64,000 bases of DNA from Actinoplanes regularis (GTDB taxonomy: Bacteria; Actinomycetota; Actinomycetes; Mycobacteriales; Micromonosporaceae). The DNA is taken from NCBI RefSeq assembly GCF_900188005.1, contig NZ_FZNR01000019.1, positions 62,001-126,000 of the forward strand. Direction: 5' to 3'. The position numbers and the translations under genes were made by a program. The notes under the pieces were generated by a model, which saw nothing but the letters and a program-made list of their open reading frames with translations, was not told the origin of the DNA and did not search any database. Shown piece after piece: positions 8,158 to 16,754 of this stretch. Within the stretch, counting starts at the first letter, position 1; each line of letters starts with the position of its first letter.

Positions 8158-8476
8158 CGCATGGCGACCAATCACAGCTATCCACCCGCAAGCAATCCCC
8201 GAGAGGCCCGCCTACCGCCGCACCTAAGATCAACTTGAGGTGAGTGGTATTGGAGAGGGCTCGGCTGGCGCTGAGCGATCACCACACACAGCGCCAGCGG
8301 GACCGTGAGTTTCCGCGGTCGGTCTTCCTGGTATCGGGCGGCCTCGAAACCACGAGCGGTCTTTGTCAGCCGCAACCCGCCCCGCCCGATGCCCGGACAG
8401 CAGTCCATCCGACATCGGGCCTGAGATCAACTCGGGCCGGATGGCCGCTGCGGGTCATCGGCTTGGATCAGCTTGT

Positions 8477-10426
8477 TCACCCCGGATCGGGTTGGGCGAG
8501 CCGGGGGTTGACCCGGGCGGCCGCGGGGCGTGGCGCCGGGGGTCGTAACGGCCTGCCGAACGTGAGGCCGCGCAGGAGGCGGCCGAGGACGAGGCCGATC
8601 GGCACCGCGATGAAGATCATGACGATGTCCGAGTCGGCACTGTTGATCGGCGGGTTGTCGGCCAGCGCGGTGAACACGTTACCGAACGGCAGGATGATGA
8701 ACATGTACATCAGGGGCATCATCATCACCGGCAGGGTGACCGCGCCGACGGCCAGCGCGGCCGGATAGCGCAACCAGTGCTGCCAGGTTCTCGGGCGCGG
8801 TCCGGCGAGGACCACGACGGCGAGCAGCAGCAGCGCGGCCAGGACGAAACCCCCGTAGTACCGGGCGTCGTTCGGTTGCGGGTAGCGGTGACGCAGCGCC
8901 CAGGGCGCCGCTGCCAGGGCGACCCCGATCGGCGCCGCCACGACGGCACGCAGCACGCTGACGGAGCCGGCCGCGCGTACCGCCGCGACGACGGCGACCG
9001 CGGCCAGCATCGAACCGACCGCCGCGCTCCCGAGGTTGAGCGCCGGCTCGGTGTCGGTCGGCGACTCGTTCTGGGTCGCCATGACGGACATGATCGCCGC
9101 GACGGTCGCCACGGTCAGCAGAGCCCGCGGACGGGGTACGACCGGGACATCGCCCGCGACGGCGCAGGCGAGGACCGCGACGACGGCCGCGCAGATCGCC
9201 AGTCCGACAGTGCCGGAGGTCGGATCGATCCGGTCGAGGCAGATGTCGGCCGCGAGCCACGCACCGCCCCCGAGCAGCACGCCGCGGGTGGCCCGCCGGT
9301 CGCCCCGGACGTAGACGAGCAGGAGGAGAATCCCCGCGATCAGCGCGCCCCAGCGCAGCTCCCGAGCCCAGTACGTGTTGTTCTCACCGTAGGCGTCCGG
9401 GCCCGTCGGCTCGCTCAGGGGCTGAAGCACCGTCACGCCCAGCGCCCACACCACCGCCGAGGTGGCGGCCAGTGACACCAGCACGACCCGTTCCACGGTC
9501 ACCCGCCACCACCGGATCGGCTCGGCAGGCGTCAGGGCGGTGTCCGTCTCGGCCTCCGGTTGAGGCTCCGGCCGGTCGTGGACGGCCGGTGTGGACCAGA
9601 GCCGGACCGTCGAGCGACCGAACGCGACCGCGCACACGCTCCAGGGCAGCAGCAGGAAGGTGACGTTGACGATGTTGGTGAACAGGTAACTGTGCAGGCC
9701 GGGAAGGTCCTGCAGGAGCAGTGTGACGGACGACGGCGCGGCGGCCAGCGGGCCGACAGCCCCGGCCGCGACCCAGGACCAGGCCCGGGCGGGCCGGCCG
9801 ACGCTCGCCGCCCGTACCTCCCTTGCCGCCAGGGCGCCGGTCGCCGCGGCCCAGCAGACGGTCGTCACCAGGCACAGGACGAGTGTCATCTCGGTCAGCA
9901 TGGCCAGGACGAACGGGAACAGCGGGGCCAGTGGGAGGACCACGGTGGCGGCGACTCCCAGGCTGCCGGCGGGCCCGGCCTGCGGTGCGCCGCGTGAGCC
10001 GGCCCACCGGCCGATCACGACGGCATAGGCGGTCATCAGCGCGGTCGTCACGATGCTGGCCAGCATCCATTGGTTCACGTCGCCGATGGCCTGTTCGGGC
10101 AGCAGACCGCCGACGACCGAGCGCATGGCCATCGTGGTGCCCACTCCGAAGGCGCCGGCGACCAGGAGCCGCGACACCGTCCGAAGTGTCGCTCCGGCCC
10201 GCATCCACTCCCACCGGCCGCGCGGTGCGCCGCCCTCGTCGATGATCAGTGGAGTGGTCGCGAGGCTCAGTGCGAAGGCCAGGCGCTGCCAGCCGGTGCC
10301 GCCCTGCCGTTCCAAGGCGCTGAGCTCGGCTGCCCACTCCTGGGCCATGTCGTCGCGGACGTCGGCCGGCCACCGCCGGGTCGCGGCGCGCAGGCAGGCG
10401 GCGATGATCCGGTTCACGAGGCCCAT
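8477..10426 (-). CDS. Large polytopic membrane protein paired with PadR
   Basis: 649 aa from ATG 10426; earlier in-frame starts would lie inside the PadR gene. Residues 1-50 form an amphipathic cytoplasmic segment (RRWPADVRDDMAQEWAAEL), of the kind found at the N-terminus of PadR-linked membrane proteins. About 14-16 hydrophobic helices follow, with a charged loop near the middle (DRPEPQPEAETDTALTPAEP). The ATG lies 13 bases inside the end of padR, so the two genes are translationally coupled. PadR partners are often transporters or membrane stress proteins, but there is no ATPase or substrate signature here; function unknown. Confidence 0.8.
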   Translation of the reverse strand: MGLVNRIIAACLRAATRRWPADVRDDMAQEWAAELSALERQGGTGWQRLAFALSLATTPLIIDEGGAPRGRWEWMRAGATLRTVSRLLVAGAFGVGTTMAMRSVVGGLLPEQAIGDVNQWMLASIVTTALMTAYAVVIGRWAGSRGAPQAGPAGSLGVAATVVLPLAPLFPFVLAMLTEMTLVLCLVTTVCWAAATGALAAREVRAASVGRPARAWSWVAAGAVGPLAAAPSSVTLLLQDLPGLHSYLFTNIVNVTFLLLPWSVCAVAFGRSTVRLWSTPAVHDRPEPQPEAETDTALTPAEPIRWWRVTVERVVLVSLAATSAVVWALGVTVLQPLSEPTGPDAYGENNTYWARELRWGALIAGILLLLVYVRGDRRATRGVLLGGGAWLAADICLDRIDPTSGTVGLAICAAVVAVLACAVAGDVPVVPRPRALLTVATVAAIMSVMATQNESPTDTEPALNLGSAAVGSMLAAVAVVAAVRAAGSVSVLRAVVAAPIGVALAAAPWALRHRYPQPNDARYYGGFVLAALLLLAVVVLAGPRPRTWQHWLRYPAALAVGAVTLPVMMMPLMYMFIILPFGNVFTALADNPPINSADSDIVMIFIAVPIGLVLGRLLRGLTFGRPLRPPAPRPAAARVNPRLAQPDPG

Positions 10427-10749
10427 GTCGGCCTCGCCTTCACGCCCGAGCCCGTCGGAGCGTTCCGCTGCCGGTATGCGGCAAGCTCGGTCCGGGCGGT
10501 TGTGACGCCGTCCGGGGAGAGGCGGTACCAGCGGCGGGCCGGTCGTCCGGCCGCCACCGGGTCGATCTCCTCCCAGTGCGCGGTGAGCCAGCCGGCCCGC
10601 TGTAGACGGATGAGGATCGGATAGACGGTGCCGCTGGGGTAGCCGGTCGCCTGCATGATGTCGAGGCCGTACCGTTCGGCGGCCGGATCGGCGAGAAACG
10701 CCTCCAGCACTCCCGCTACGGCGGCCGTCACACGAGGGGATGACGCCAT
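10414..10749 (-). CDS. PadR-family transcriptional regulator
   Basis: 111 aa from ATG 10749 (MASSPRVTAAVAGVLEAFL). Upstream in-frame codons exist but would run through the repeated CTACATAGGG elements. The winged-helix motif is clear: RYGLDIMQATGYPSGTVYPI followed by LQRAGWLTAHWEE and the wing GRPARRWYRLSPDG. Length is usual for the short PadR class. It probably represses its own operon, which includes the overlapping membrane protein gene. Confidence 0.88.
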   Translation of the reverse strand: MASSPRVTAAVAGVLEAFLADPAAERYGLDIMQATGYPSGTVYPILIRLQRAGWLTAHWEEIDPVAAGRPARRWYRLSPDGVTTARTELAAYRQRNAPTGSGVKARPTWAS

Positions 10750-10760
10750 GCGGCAAAACT

Positions 10761-10793
10761 CTACATAGGGTCGAGGGATTTCGCTACATAGGG
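10761..10793 (-). promoter_or_regulatory. Direct repeat at the padR promoter, candidate PadR operator
   Basis: CTACATAGGG occurs at 10761-10770 and again at 10784-10793, a 23-base spacing (about two helical turns). Read on the minus strand each is CCCTATGTAG, containing an ATGT core as in PadR sites and a -10-like TATG(T)A. It lies directly upstream of padR, so autoregulation is likely but inferred. Confidence 0.5.
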
Positions 10794-10795
10794 TT

Positions 10796-12004
10796 TCAAC
10801 TGCGATCCTGGAGAACGTGAGCACTCAGCTCGGCGGTCGCGGCGCGAAGCTGGGCCAGGTTCAGGGCGACCAGGCGTCCGTCGCGCTTGACGATGTGTCC
10901 GTCCACCAGGACCGTGTGGACGTTCGCCGGACCGAGTGAGGTCACGACCGCTCCCGCGAGTTCGACGGTGCCGAGCAGGTGCGTCAGGCCGTCGAGCAGG
11001 ATCAGGTCGGCACGTTTGCCGGCGCTGACGGCGCCGACGGTGTCGCCGAGGCCGATGGCGTGTGCGCTGTCGGCGGTCGCGGCGGCAAGGATTCCGCCCG
11101 CCGGGTACATGGCGCCGGTGTGGGCGCGGTGGGAACGCAGGGTGTCACGCATCGGCTCGAACAGGTCCGGCGGAGCGTTGACGGCGACGTCGGTACCGAG
11201 GCCGGCTCGGCCGCCCGCGTCCGCGAACCGGCTGTAGGCCGAGGCGCCATGACCCATCGTGCCCTCGACGACCGGGGTCACGGTGACACCGGTACCGGTG
11301 TCGGCGAGCAGCTTGGCGTCGTCCGCGGTCATGGCGTTGACGTGCACGAGTTGCAGATGCGGGCCGAGCAGCCCGGCGGCGTGCAGGCGGCGCAGCGCCG
11401 AGCCGGGGCCGCCGCCGGCGTGCATGGAGACGACGAGGCCCAACTCCCGGCCGAGTTCGATCTGCCGTACGGCCTCGTCCCAGGGCCCGTAATCGGCGCC
11501 GAGGATCGCGAGCGCGCCGGTGACGCGGCCACGGCGGTCCGCCAGGCGCCGTACGTCCCGCTCGTCGTCGGGGTTGCCGTGCGCGACGACGGCGCGGAGG
11601 CCGGCCACGGTGTAGGCGTCCAGCACCGCGTCGGTGTGTTCCGGCGTCCGGGTGGTGTTGCTCCAGTCGAAGACCGTGGTGATCCCGGCGTCCAGCGCCT
11701 CCGCGGCGCCGAGCAGCGTGGCGAGGTGAGCCTCGTGTGGTCCGTAGGCGCTCAGCGCCCGGCCGAGCACGGCGGTGAAGTAGTCGGGCAGGCTCAGGTC
11801 CGCGCCGGTGCCGCGCAGCGGCGCCTGCCAGACGTGGCGGTGCCCGTCCACGAAGCCGGGCGCGACGACCAGCCCGTCCGCGTCGATCACTTCAGTCGCT
11901 TCCGGGGCCGGGACGGCACCGACCGCGACGATCTCGCCATCCCGGACGAGGACGTCGGCACGGTGCCCGGAAATCAGATGGCCACCTTTGATCATGAGAT
12001 TCAT
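10796..12004 (-). CDS. Amidohydrolase-superfamily deaminase/hydrolase
   Basis: 402 aa from ATG 12004, chosen because GGAGG sits five bases upstream; a TTG 12 bases earlier is less likely. Metal-binding signatures of the cytosine deaminase/AtzA-like subgroup are present: GFVDGHRHVWQ (HxH), SMHAGGG, LVHVN and LGTDVAVN. The N-terminal composite beta domain and C-terminal GKRADLILLD motif are also typical. It should hydrolyse a C-N bond of a cyclic or amino compound in the cytoplasm. The divergent MarR gene suggests substrate-induced expression. Specificity cannot be read. Confidence 0.85.
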   Translation of the reverse strand: MNLMIKGGHLISGHRADVLVRDGEIVAVGAVPAPEATEVIDADGLVVAPGFVDGHRHVWQAPLRGTGADLSLPDYFTAVLGRALSAYGPHEAHLATLLGAAEALDAGITTVFDWSNTTRTPEHTDAVLDAYTVAGLRAVVAHGNPDDERDVRRLADRRGRVTGALAILGADYGPWDEAVRQIELGRELGLVVSMHAGGGPGSALRRLHAAGLLGPHLQLVHVNAMTADDAKLLADTGTGVTVTPVVEGTMGHGASAYSRFADAGGRAGLGTDVAVNAPPDLFEPMRDTLRSHRAHTGAMYPAGGILAAATADSAHAIGLGDTVGAVSAGKRADLILLDGLTHLLGTVELAGAVVTSLGPANVHTVLVDGHIVKRDGRLVALNLAQLRAATAELSAHVLQDRS

Positions 12005-12014
12005 CTGCGCCTCC

Positions 12015-12048
12015 AAAGCTTTCTAAAAAGCTATCTATAAAGCTTTCT
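12015..12048. promoter_or_regulatory. Triple 12-bp repeat, candidate MarR operator
   Basis: AAAGCTTTCT (12015-12024), AAAGCTATCT (12027-12036) and AAAGCTTTCT (12039-12048) recur with an exact 12-base period. The first and third contain the palindrome AAAGCTTT. The AT-rich array fills the gap between the divergent amidohydrolase and MarR genes, so it is a strong candidate for a cooperative operator controlling both. Confidence 0.65.
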
Positions 12049-12070
12049 GCCGCGCAAGTATGATTCCCGG

Positions 12071-12574
12071 GTGGGCAGGGACACGGTTGACGAGATCGCC
12101 GAGGCGTGGGATCGGGAGTTGCCCGGCGTGGTCGGCGCCGAGCTGGAGCTGGGCAAACGGGCCGCGCGGCTGGCCGCCCTGCTCACCGCGCCCGCCGAGG
12201 TGCAACTCGCCCGGCTCGGCCTGACCAAGGCGGAGTACGACATCCTCGCGATCCTCCGGTCGACCGGAGAGCCGTACCGGCTGCGCCCGTCGGTGCTCGC
12301 CCAGCGACTCGCGCTGACCTCCGGCGGCACCAGCAACGTGCTGCGCCGCCTGACCACGGCGGATCTGATCGAACGCGACGCCGACCCGTCGGACGCGCGC
12401 AGCTCCTGGGTGCGGCTCTCCGCCCGCGGGGTGGCGGTGGCCGAGGAGGCGGTCCGGGCGGCCAGTGCCGCGCAGGCCGCCGCGCTCCGCGACGTGGCGC
12501 CGGGTACGGCCCGGGCCGCGATCGATGCCCTTCGGGAGGTGCTGGTCGCGCTCGGCGACACGGTCCAGCCGTAG
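12071..12574 (+). CDS. MarR-family transcriptional regulator
   Basis: 167 aa from GTG 12071, with no clear ribosome binding site (possibly leaderless). The winged helix is seen in LTKAEYDILAILR, LRPSVLAQRLALTSGGTSNVLRRL and the wing IERDADPSDARSSWVRLS. N- and C-terminal helices for dimerisation flank it. Divergent from the amidohydrolase, which it probably controls through the triple repeat between them. It ends nine bases before the convergent P450 gene. Confidence 0.88.
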   Translation: MGRDTVDEIAEAWDRELPGVVGAELELGKRAARLAALLTAPAEVQLARLGLTKAEYDILAILRSTGEPYRLRPSVLAQRLALTSGGTSNVLRRLTTADLIERDADPSDARSSWVRLSARGVAVAEEAVRAASAAQAAALRDVAPGTARAAIDALREVLVALGDTVQP

Positions 12575-12583
12575 GCGAGCCGC

Positions 12584-13810
12584 TTACGCCGGATGGACCC
12601 CGCTGAACGCGACCGGTAGGTGGGTGGGACCGCGCAGGATCGGGCTGATCCGGTACGGCGGCGGGTCGGCGATCAGGCGCGGGTCCCGTAGTCGTTTGGC
12701 CAGCTGCGTCAGCGCGAGCTGCGCCTCCAGCCGGGCCAGCGGGGCGCCGACGCAGTAGTGGATCCCGCTGCCGAACGCCAGGTGCATGTTGCCGGTGCGG
12801 TCGGGGTCGAACCGGTCGGGGTGCGGGATGAATTCCGGGTCGCGGTTGCCCGAGGCGAGGACCAGCACCAGCGGGTGTCCCTTTTTGATCGTCGTGCCGC
12901 CGAGCTCGATGTCGGCTACCGCGCTGCGGTTCGGCAGGAAGTGCACCGACGGCTCGTACCGCAGCAATTCCTCGACCAGCCGGATGCTGAAGTCGGGCTC
13001 GGTCCGCAGCCGCCGCAACGCCTCCGGATGGCGCAGCAGGGTGAGCCAGCCGTTGGCGATCAGATTGACCGTGGTCTCGTGCCCCGCGATCAGCAACAGC
13101 ACCAGTGTGGCGAACAGGTCACCGCCCTCCAGACGCCCCTCGGGGCCGTCGTCGGTGACCAAGCCGGAGATCATGTCCGGGCCCGGGTCGCCGCGCCGTT
13201 GCTGGGCCAGGTCGAACATATACGCGGCGAGCTGTTTGAACGCGTCGGTCCGTGCCCGCCAGCGCTCGGGCGTCGGATCGCCGAACGCGTTCACGATCGG
13301 CTCGACCCACGCCTGGAAGCGCGGCGCGTCCTCGGGCGGCACCCCCAGTAGTTCGGTGATCACCTCGACCGGGAACGGGTACGCGATGGTGTCGACGATG
13401 TCGGCGTCGTCCTTGCCGGCCAGGCCGTCGACGAGCCTGGTGACGATGGCTTCGAGGGTGGGCGTGAGCTCGTCGATCAGGTCGGGCCGGTGCGGCGGGC
13501 CGAACTGGCGCATCGTGATGCGGCGCAGCGTGTCGTGCCGGGGCGGATCGGTGCGGATCAGGGCGTTCGGCAGTTCGCCGGGCGCGTCCGGGGGCGGGGC
13601 CTTGTCGGCGTACTCCGGCAGCAGGTTGGATGGGTCGGAGCTGATCCGGGGGTCGTGCAGCAGTGCGTCGATCTCGCGGAAACCACCGACCACGAACGTT
13701 CCGTCGGCCTCCTGCCACACCGGCTGGGCGCGCAGCTTCTCGTACAGCGGCCACGGGTCGGCCCGGTTGGCGTAGTCGACGATCTGCTCGAACGGGCTGG
13801 CCGCGGTCAT
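12584..13810 (-). CDS. Cytochrome P450
   Basis: 408 aa from ATG 13810, overlapping the upstream reductase stop as ATGA. P450 hallmarks: I-helix IAGHETTVNL, K-helix ExxR in EELLR, and heme loop FGSGIHYCVG with C353 as the iron ligand. Size and style fit bacterial class I P450s. Electrons would come from the ferredoxin-reductase fusion encoded immediately upstream. The substrate is unknown; the N-terminus has no membrane anchor. Confidence 0.92.
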   Translation of the reverse strand: MTAASPFEQIVDYANRADPWPLYEKLRAQPVWQEADGTFVVGGFREIDALLHDPRISSDPSNLLPEYADKAPPPDAPGELPNALIRTDPPRHDTLRRITMRQFGPPHRPDLIDELTPTLEAIVTRLVDGLAGKDDADIVDTIAYPFPVEVITELLGVPPEDAPRFQAWVEPIVNAFGDPTPERWRARTDAFKQLAAYMFDLAQQRRGDPGPDMISGLVTDDGPEGRLEGGDLFATLVLLLIAGHETTVNLIANGWLTLLRHPEALRRLRTEPDFSIRLVEELLRYEPSVHFLPNRSAVADIELGGTTIKKGHPLVLVLASGNRDPEFIPHPDRFDPDRTGNMHLAFGSGIHYCVGAPLARLEAQLALTQLAKRLRDPRLIADPPPYRISPILRGPTHLPVAFSGVHPA

Positions 13811-15432
13811 GACCGGCTCCCCGATGCCGCCGGGGAGGAGTGGATCAGAGTGGCCTGGCGCTCGCTGGGATCGTGGCCGGTGACGACGACGGTCGCGTCG
13901 CGCGCGGGCAACACCCGCTCGGGGAACTCGGCCGGGACCGGCGAGCCGTCGACCGGCGGGTCGGTCACGTCGTACGGCAGGGGGAACGGCGCCGCCTGTT
14001 CGATCAACCGGTGGTAATGGTCGAGCCATCTGCCGTGGTTCCAGCTCACCGCACCGACGAGCCGGCCCTTGTAGCCGTATGCCGCGACGAACCGCCGGTT
14101 CTGCACGGAGCCCTGGGTGACGGCGATCTGGTCGGCGATCGGCGGCACCCCCACCGACTTGATGTTGTTGCCGAACTGCACGGACCAGAAGACCGGGATC
14201 TCGAGGTGCGGCCAGCGATCGGTCTTGTCGCTGATCATGTTGTGGGCGGCGACCCGGGCCTGGGTCACCGCGTTGCCCCAGTGCTCCATCGCCAGGAACT
14301 GGTAGCCGAACACCGGCTGTGGTTGCCGGGCCACATCGCCGGCCACGAACACGTCCTCGGTGACCAGGCCCGAAGCGTCGAAGGCGCGGCATCCGGCGTC
14401 GCAGGCCAGCCCCCACATCCCGACCGCGAGGCCGGAGCCCTCCAGCCATTCGACGTTGCGGATCCCGCCCAGCGCGACCACGGCCACGTCGACGTCGATG
14501 GTCGTTCCGTCCGACAGCAGCGCGCGGCGCAGTCGCCCCTGCTCGCCCTGCAACGAGGCGACTCTCGTGCTGGTGCGCAGGTCGACACCGTGCTCGCGCA
14601 TGATCTCCGCCGAGATCCGGCCGATCACGCCGCCCAGCGCGCCGATCAGAGGGCTGGGCCCGGCTTCGGCCACCGTCACCGGGACGCCCAGTTCGGCGCA
14701 GACCGACGCCAGCTCGGAGCCGGTGAATCCGGCACCGATGATCAATACCCGGCGCGGGCCGGCGTTCAGGCGCTCGCGCAGTACGGCGGCATCGGCCCGG
14801 GTACGGACCGTGAACACCCCGTCCAGATCGGCCTCGGCCGCCACCGGCCAGGGGCGGGCCCGTACGCCGGTGGCGACGAGCAGGCGGTCGAACGCGACGT
14901 CCGTGCCGTCGGAGAGGCTCACTGTGTTGTGTTTCAGGTCGAGCGCGGTGGCGGCGACGCCGAGCCGCCAGTCGGCGTCGATGTCACGACGGCGGGGCAG
15001 CGTGGTGTCGGTCGAGGACGCCCAGCCGGTCTGCACCTGCTTGGACAGCGGCGGCCGATCGTAGGGCTCCGCCGGCTCGTCACCGATCATGGTCAGTGAG
15101 CCGGTGAAGCCCTCTTCGCGGAGCGTCTCGGCGGCCGTGAGCCCGGCCAGTGAGGCGCCGACGACGACGATGCGGCCTTCGCCGCGTGCCCGATCGCCCC
15201 CGCTGGTCCGCGCCGGTTCGATCGGCGGCACGGGCACGTCGTCGGCCAGGTCGACCCGGAGCGCCTGCACCGGGCAGGCGGCCGCCGCGCGCAGCACCTT
15301 CACCCGCTGCTCGTCGGAGGGGACCGGGTCGAACAGCAGTGCCTCGTCGCCGACCATCCTGAAGACCTCGGGGGCCAGGAACGCGCACTGCGCATACCCC
15401 TGACATCTGGTCAGGTCCACTACTACGCGCAT
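13807..15432 (-). CDS. Ferredoxin fused to FAD-dependent ferredoxin reductase
   Basis: 541 aa from ATG 15432. Residues 1-60 are a single-cluster ferredoxin: C10-x5-C16 and a later CP pair (C53-P54), the [3Fe-4S] pattern of P450 partners. After a linker (about 62-85) comes a Rossmann FAD domain (VVVGASLAGLTAAETLR), an NAD(P) domain (VLIIGAGFTGSELASVCAELG) and the second FAD motif (DVFVAGDVA). The C-terminal part resembles the reductase dimerisation domain with an extension. It should carry electrons from NAD(P)H through FAD and the cluster to the coupled P450. Having both carriers on one chain with the ferredoxin first is uncommon. Confidence 0.88.
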   Translation of the reverse strand: MRVVVDLTRCQGYAQCAFLAPEVFRMVGDEALLFDPVPSDEQRVKVLRAAAACPVQALRVDLADDVPVPPIEPARTSGGDRARGEGRIVVVGASLAGLTAAETLREEGFTGSLTMIGDEPAEPYDRPPLSKQVQTGWASSTDTTLPRRRDIDADWRLGVAATALDLKHNTVSLSDGTDVAFDRLLVATGVRARPWPVAAEADLDGVFTVRTRADAAVLRERLNAGPRRVLIIGAGFTGSELASVCAELGVPVTVAEAGPSPLIGALGGVIGRISAEIMREHGVDLRTSTRVASLQGEQGRLRRALLSDGTTIDVDVAVVALGGIRNVEWLEGSGLAVGMWGLACDAGCRAFDASGLVTEDVFVAGDVARQPQPVFGYQFLAMEHWGNAVTQARVAAHNMISDKTDRWPHLEIPVFWSVQFGNNIKSVGVPPIADQIAVTQGSVQNRRFVAAYGYKGRLVGAVSWNHGRWLDHYHRLIEQAAPFPLPYDVTDPPVDGSPVPAEFPERVLPARDATVVVTGHDPSERQATLIHSSPAASGSRS

Positions 15433-15491
15433 GATTCCAGTCTTCCCGTCAGGGGCGACCGATCACTGCGAATCGGGCAACATGTGCCGGC

Positions 15492-16061
15492 TCAGCCGGG
15501 GAAAAGCCGGTCGAGGTGGGCATCCAGTACGGCCAGCGCCTGCTCCGCGGTGTACTGCCCGCTGACCAGGTAGAGGCCCAGTCCTTCCATGAGCGCGAGC
15601 AGACCGCCCGCGGCCTCGTCGGCGCCGGGGCCGGGGAGCAGGGAGGCGACGAACGACCGCAGCTGGGCGGTGTCGTCGCGCAGCGCGGCGGCGGCCGCCG
15701 GGCGTACCGCGGCGTAGGCGAGGAAGGCCAGCGCCACCTTGGCGGTGTCGCCGCTCTGCTCGTCGAGCGGCAGCAGGGCGGCGATGAACGTACGGATCAG
15801 CAGCCGCGGCGGCGGCTCGGCGCCCAGCCGGGTGACCGCCGCGGTGACCCGGACCTCGCCACGGTCGCGCACGACGGCCATCGCGAACGCCATCATCTCG
15901 TCCTTGGTGGCGAAGTAGTGCTGCACCATGCCCGCCGAGACGCCGGCCTCCGCCGCCACGTGCCGCAGACTGACCGCCTCCAGCCCGCGCTCCGCGGCGA
16001 CGCGCATCAGGGCGTCGGCGATCAGCGTCCGGCGTTGCAGATGGTCGACCTTCTTCGGCAT
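15492..16061 (-). CDS. TetR-family regulator
   Basis: 189 aa from ATG 16061. The N-terminal helix-turn-helix is typical (RTLIADALMRVAAERG, VSLRHVAAEAGVSAGMVQHYF, TKDEMMAFAM). The ligand domain (about 70-189) is variable, as usual. It lies 17 bases after the membrane-protein gene on the same strand, so the two probably form one operon repressed by this protein. Confidence 0.87.
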   Translation of the reverse strand: MPKKVDHLQRRTLIADALMRVAAERGLEAVSLRHVAAEAGVSAGMVQHYFATKDEMMAFAMAVVRDRGEVRVTAAVTRLGAEPPPRLLIRTFIAALLPLDEQSGDTAKVALAFLAYAAVRPAAAAALRDDTAQLRSFVASLLPGPGADEAAGGLLALMEGLGLYLVSGQYTAEQALAVLDAHLDRLFPG

Positions 16062-16078
16062 GGCACAGATGGTGTCAT

Positions 16079-16729
16079 TCAGGCCGCTGTGACGGCTTCC
16101 GGGCCGCGCGGGAAGCCGTCCGCGTCGTCCGCGTACAGCCGGATCTCGTCGACGGGCTCGCCCGAACCGTTCGGCAGCGGGAACGTCATCGGGCGGCGCA
16201 GCCGTACGTCGATGCTGGTCTGCTTGCCGACCCCGACGTTCAGCACCCGGCGCTCGCCGTCCTGCTCGAACTGCACGGACCTGTTGGTGGGCAGCGAGCG
16301 GTAGCACTTGCGGACGGATTCGACGTCGTCCCACGCCACGGTGAAGTCGACGGACGCGCCGTGGCGCACCCGGATGCCGCCGGCGCCGACGACGTGCGGG
16401 TGGATGGTCATGGTGGCCAGGAAGCCGAGCATCCAGAGCAGGCCCCAGACGCCGAGCACCAGCACGATCCAGCGGGCCGGCCGCCACGGCACCACGTTGG
16501 TGACGATCAGGTCGAAGACCGGGACCTCGATCGCGGACAGGACGATGAAAACCATCAGGATCGGCTTGATCACGCCGACGTATCCGAACGGTTCGTGGCC
16601 CGGCGTCGATACGCGGTGCCGGCCCCGCAGCCAGAGGTACATGCTGCGCCAGGTGGCCCGCTCCATCTCGGCCGCCCGCTGGAGCAGGGTGCCGGCGCTG
16701 CTGCGGGCGGGTGTACTCGTCTCGCTCAT
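16079..16729 (-). CDS. Membrane protein of unknown function, upstream of TetR
   Basis: 216 aa from ATG 16729 (an ATG at 16750 is possible; still earlier codons run through operator-like DNA). An N-terminal basic region is followed by two hydrophobic helices (VIKPILMVFIVLSAIEVPVF and WIVLVLGVWGLLWMLGFLAT) and a soluble beta-rich C-terminal half (GIRVRHGASVDFTVAWDDVE), resembling a PH-like domain after a two-helix anchor. No known catalytic motif. It shares an operon with the TetR gene. Confidence 0.7.
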   Translation of the reverse strand: MSETSTPARSSAGTLLQRAAEMERATWRSMYLWLRGRHRVSTPGHEPFGYVGVIKPILMVFIVLSAIEVPVFDLIVTNVVPWRPARWIVLVLGVWGLLWMLGFLATMTIHPHVVGAGGIRVRHGASVDFTVAWDDVESVRKCYRSLPTNRSVQFEQDGERRVLNVGVGKQTSIDVRLRRPMTFPLPNGSGEPVDEIRLYADDADGFPRGPEAVTAA

Positions 16730-16754
16730 GGTCGTCCTGTCCGGGGGCATCACA

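Larger units (their letters stand above)
7144..8476. other. 1.3-kb repeat-rich stretch without a supported gene
   Basis: All six frames show long open stretches here because GC is extreme, but none resembles a known protein. The main repeats have periods of 70 and 46 bases, neither divisible by three, so successive copies would be read in different frames. I therefore call no gene. Besides the tandem arrays listed separately, a motif GCGGAAACT-ACGGTCC-GCTGG recurs at 7744-7782 (+) and 8279-8317 (-), with a related copy at 7855-7881 (-). An imperfect CACCT...AGGTG hairpin lies near 8221-8242. Confidence 0.7.

Noticed and set aside
7162-8233. Minus-strand open frames of over 300 codons in the repeat block
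   Set aside because: Period-70 and period-46 repeats shift frame between units; the translation is low complexity with no recognisable domain.
12584-14449. 621-codon reading of the P450
   Set aside because: The extra N-terminal residues are the out-of-frame shadow of the reductase gene; ATG 13810 at the ATGA overlap fits the P450 N-terminus.
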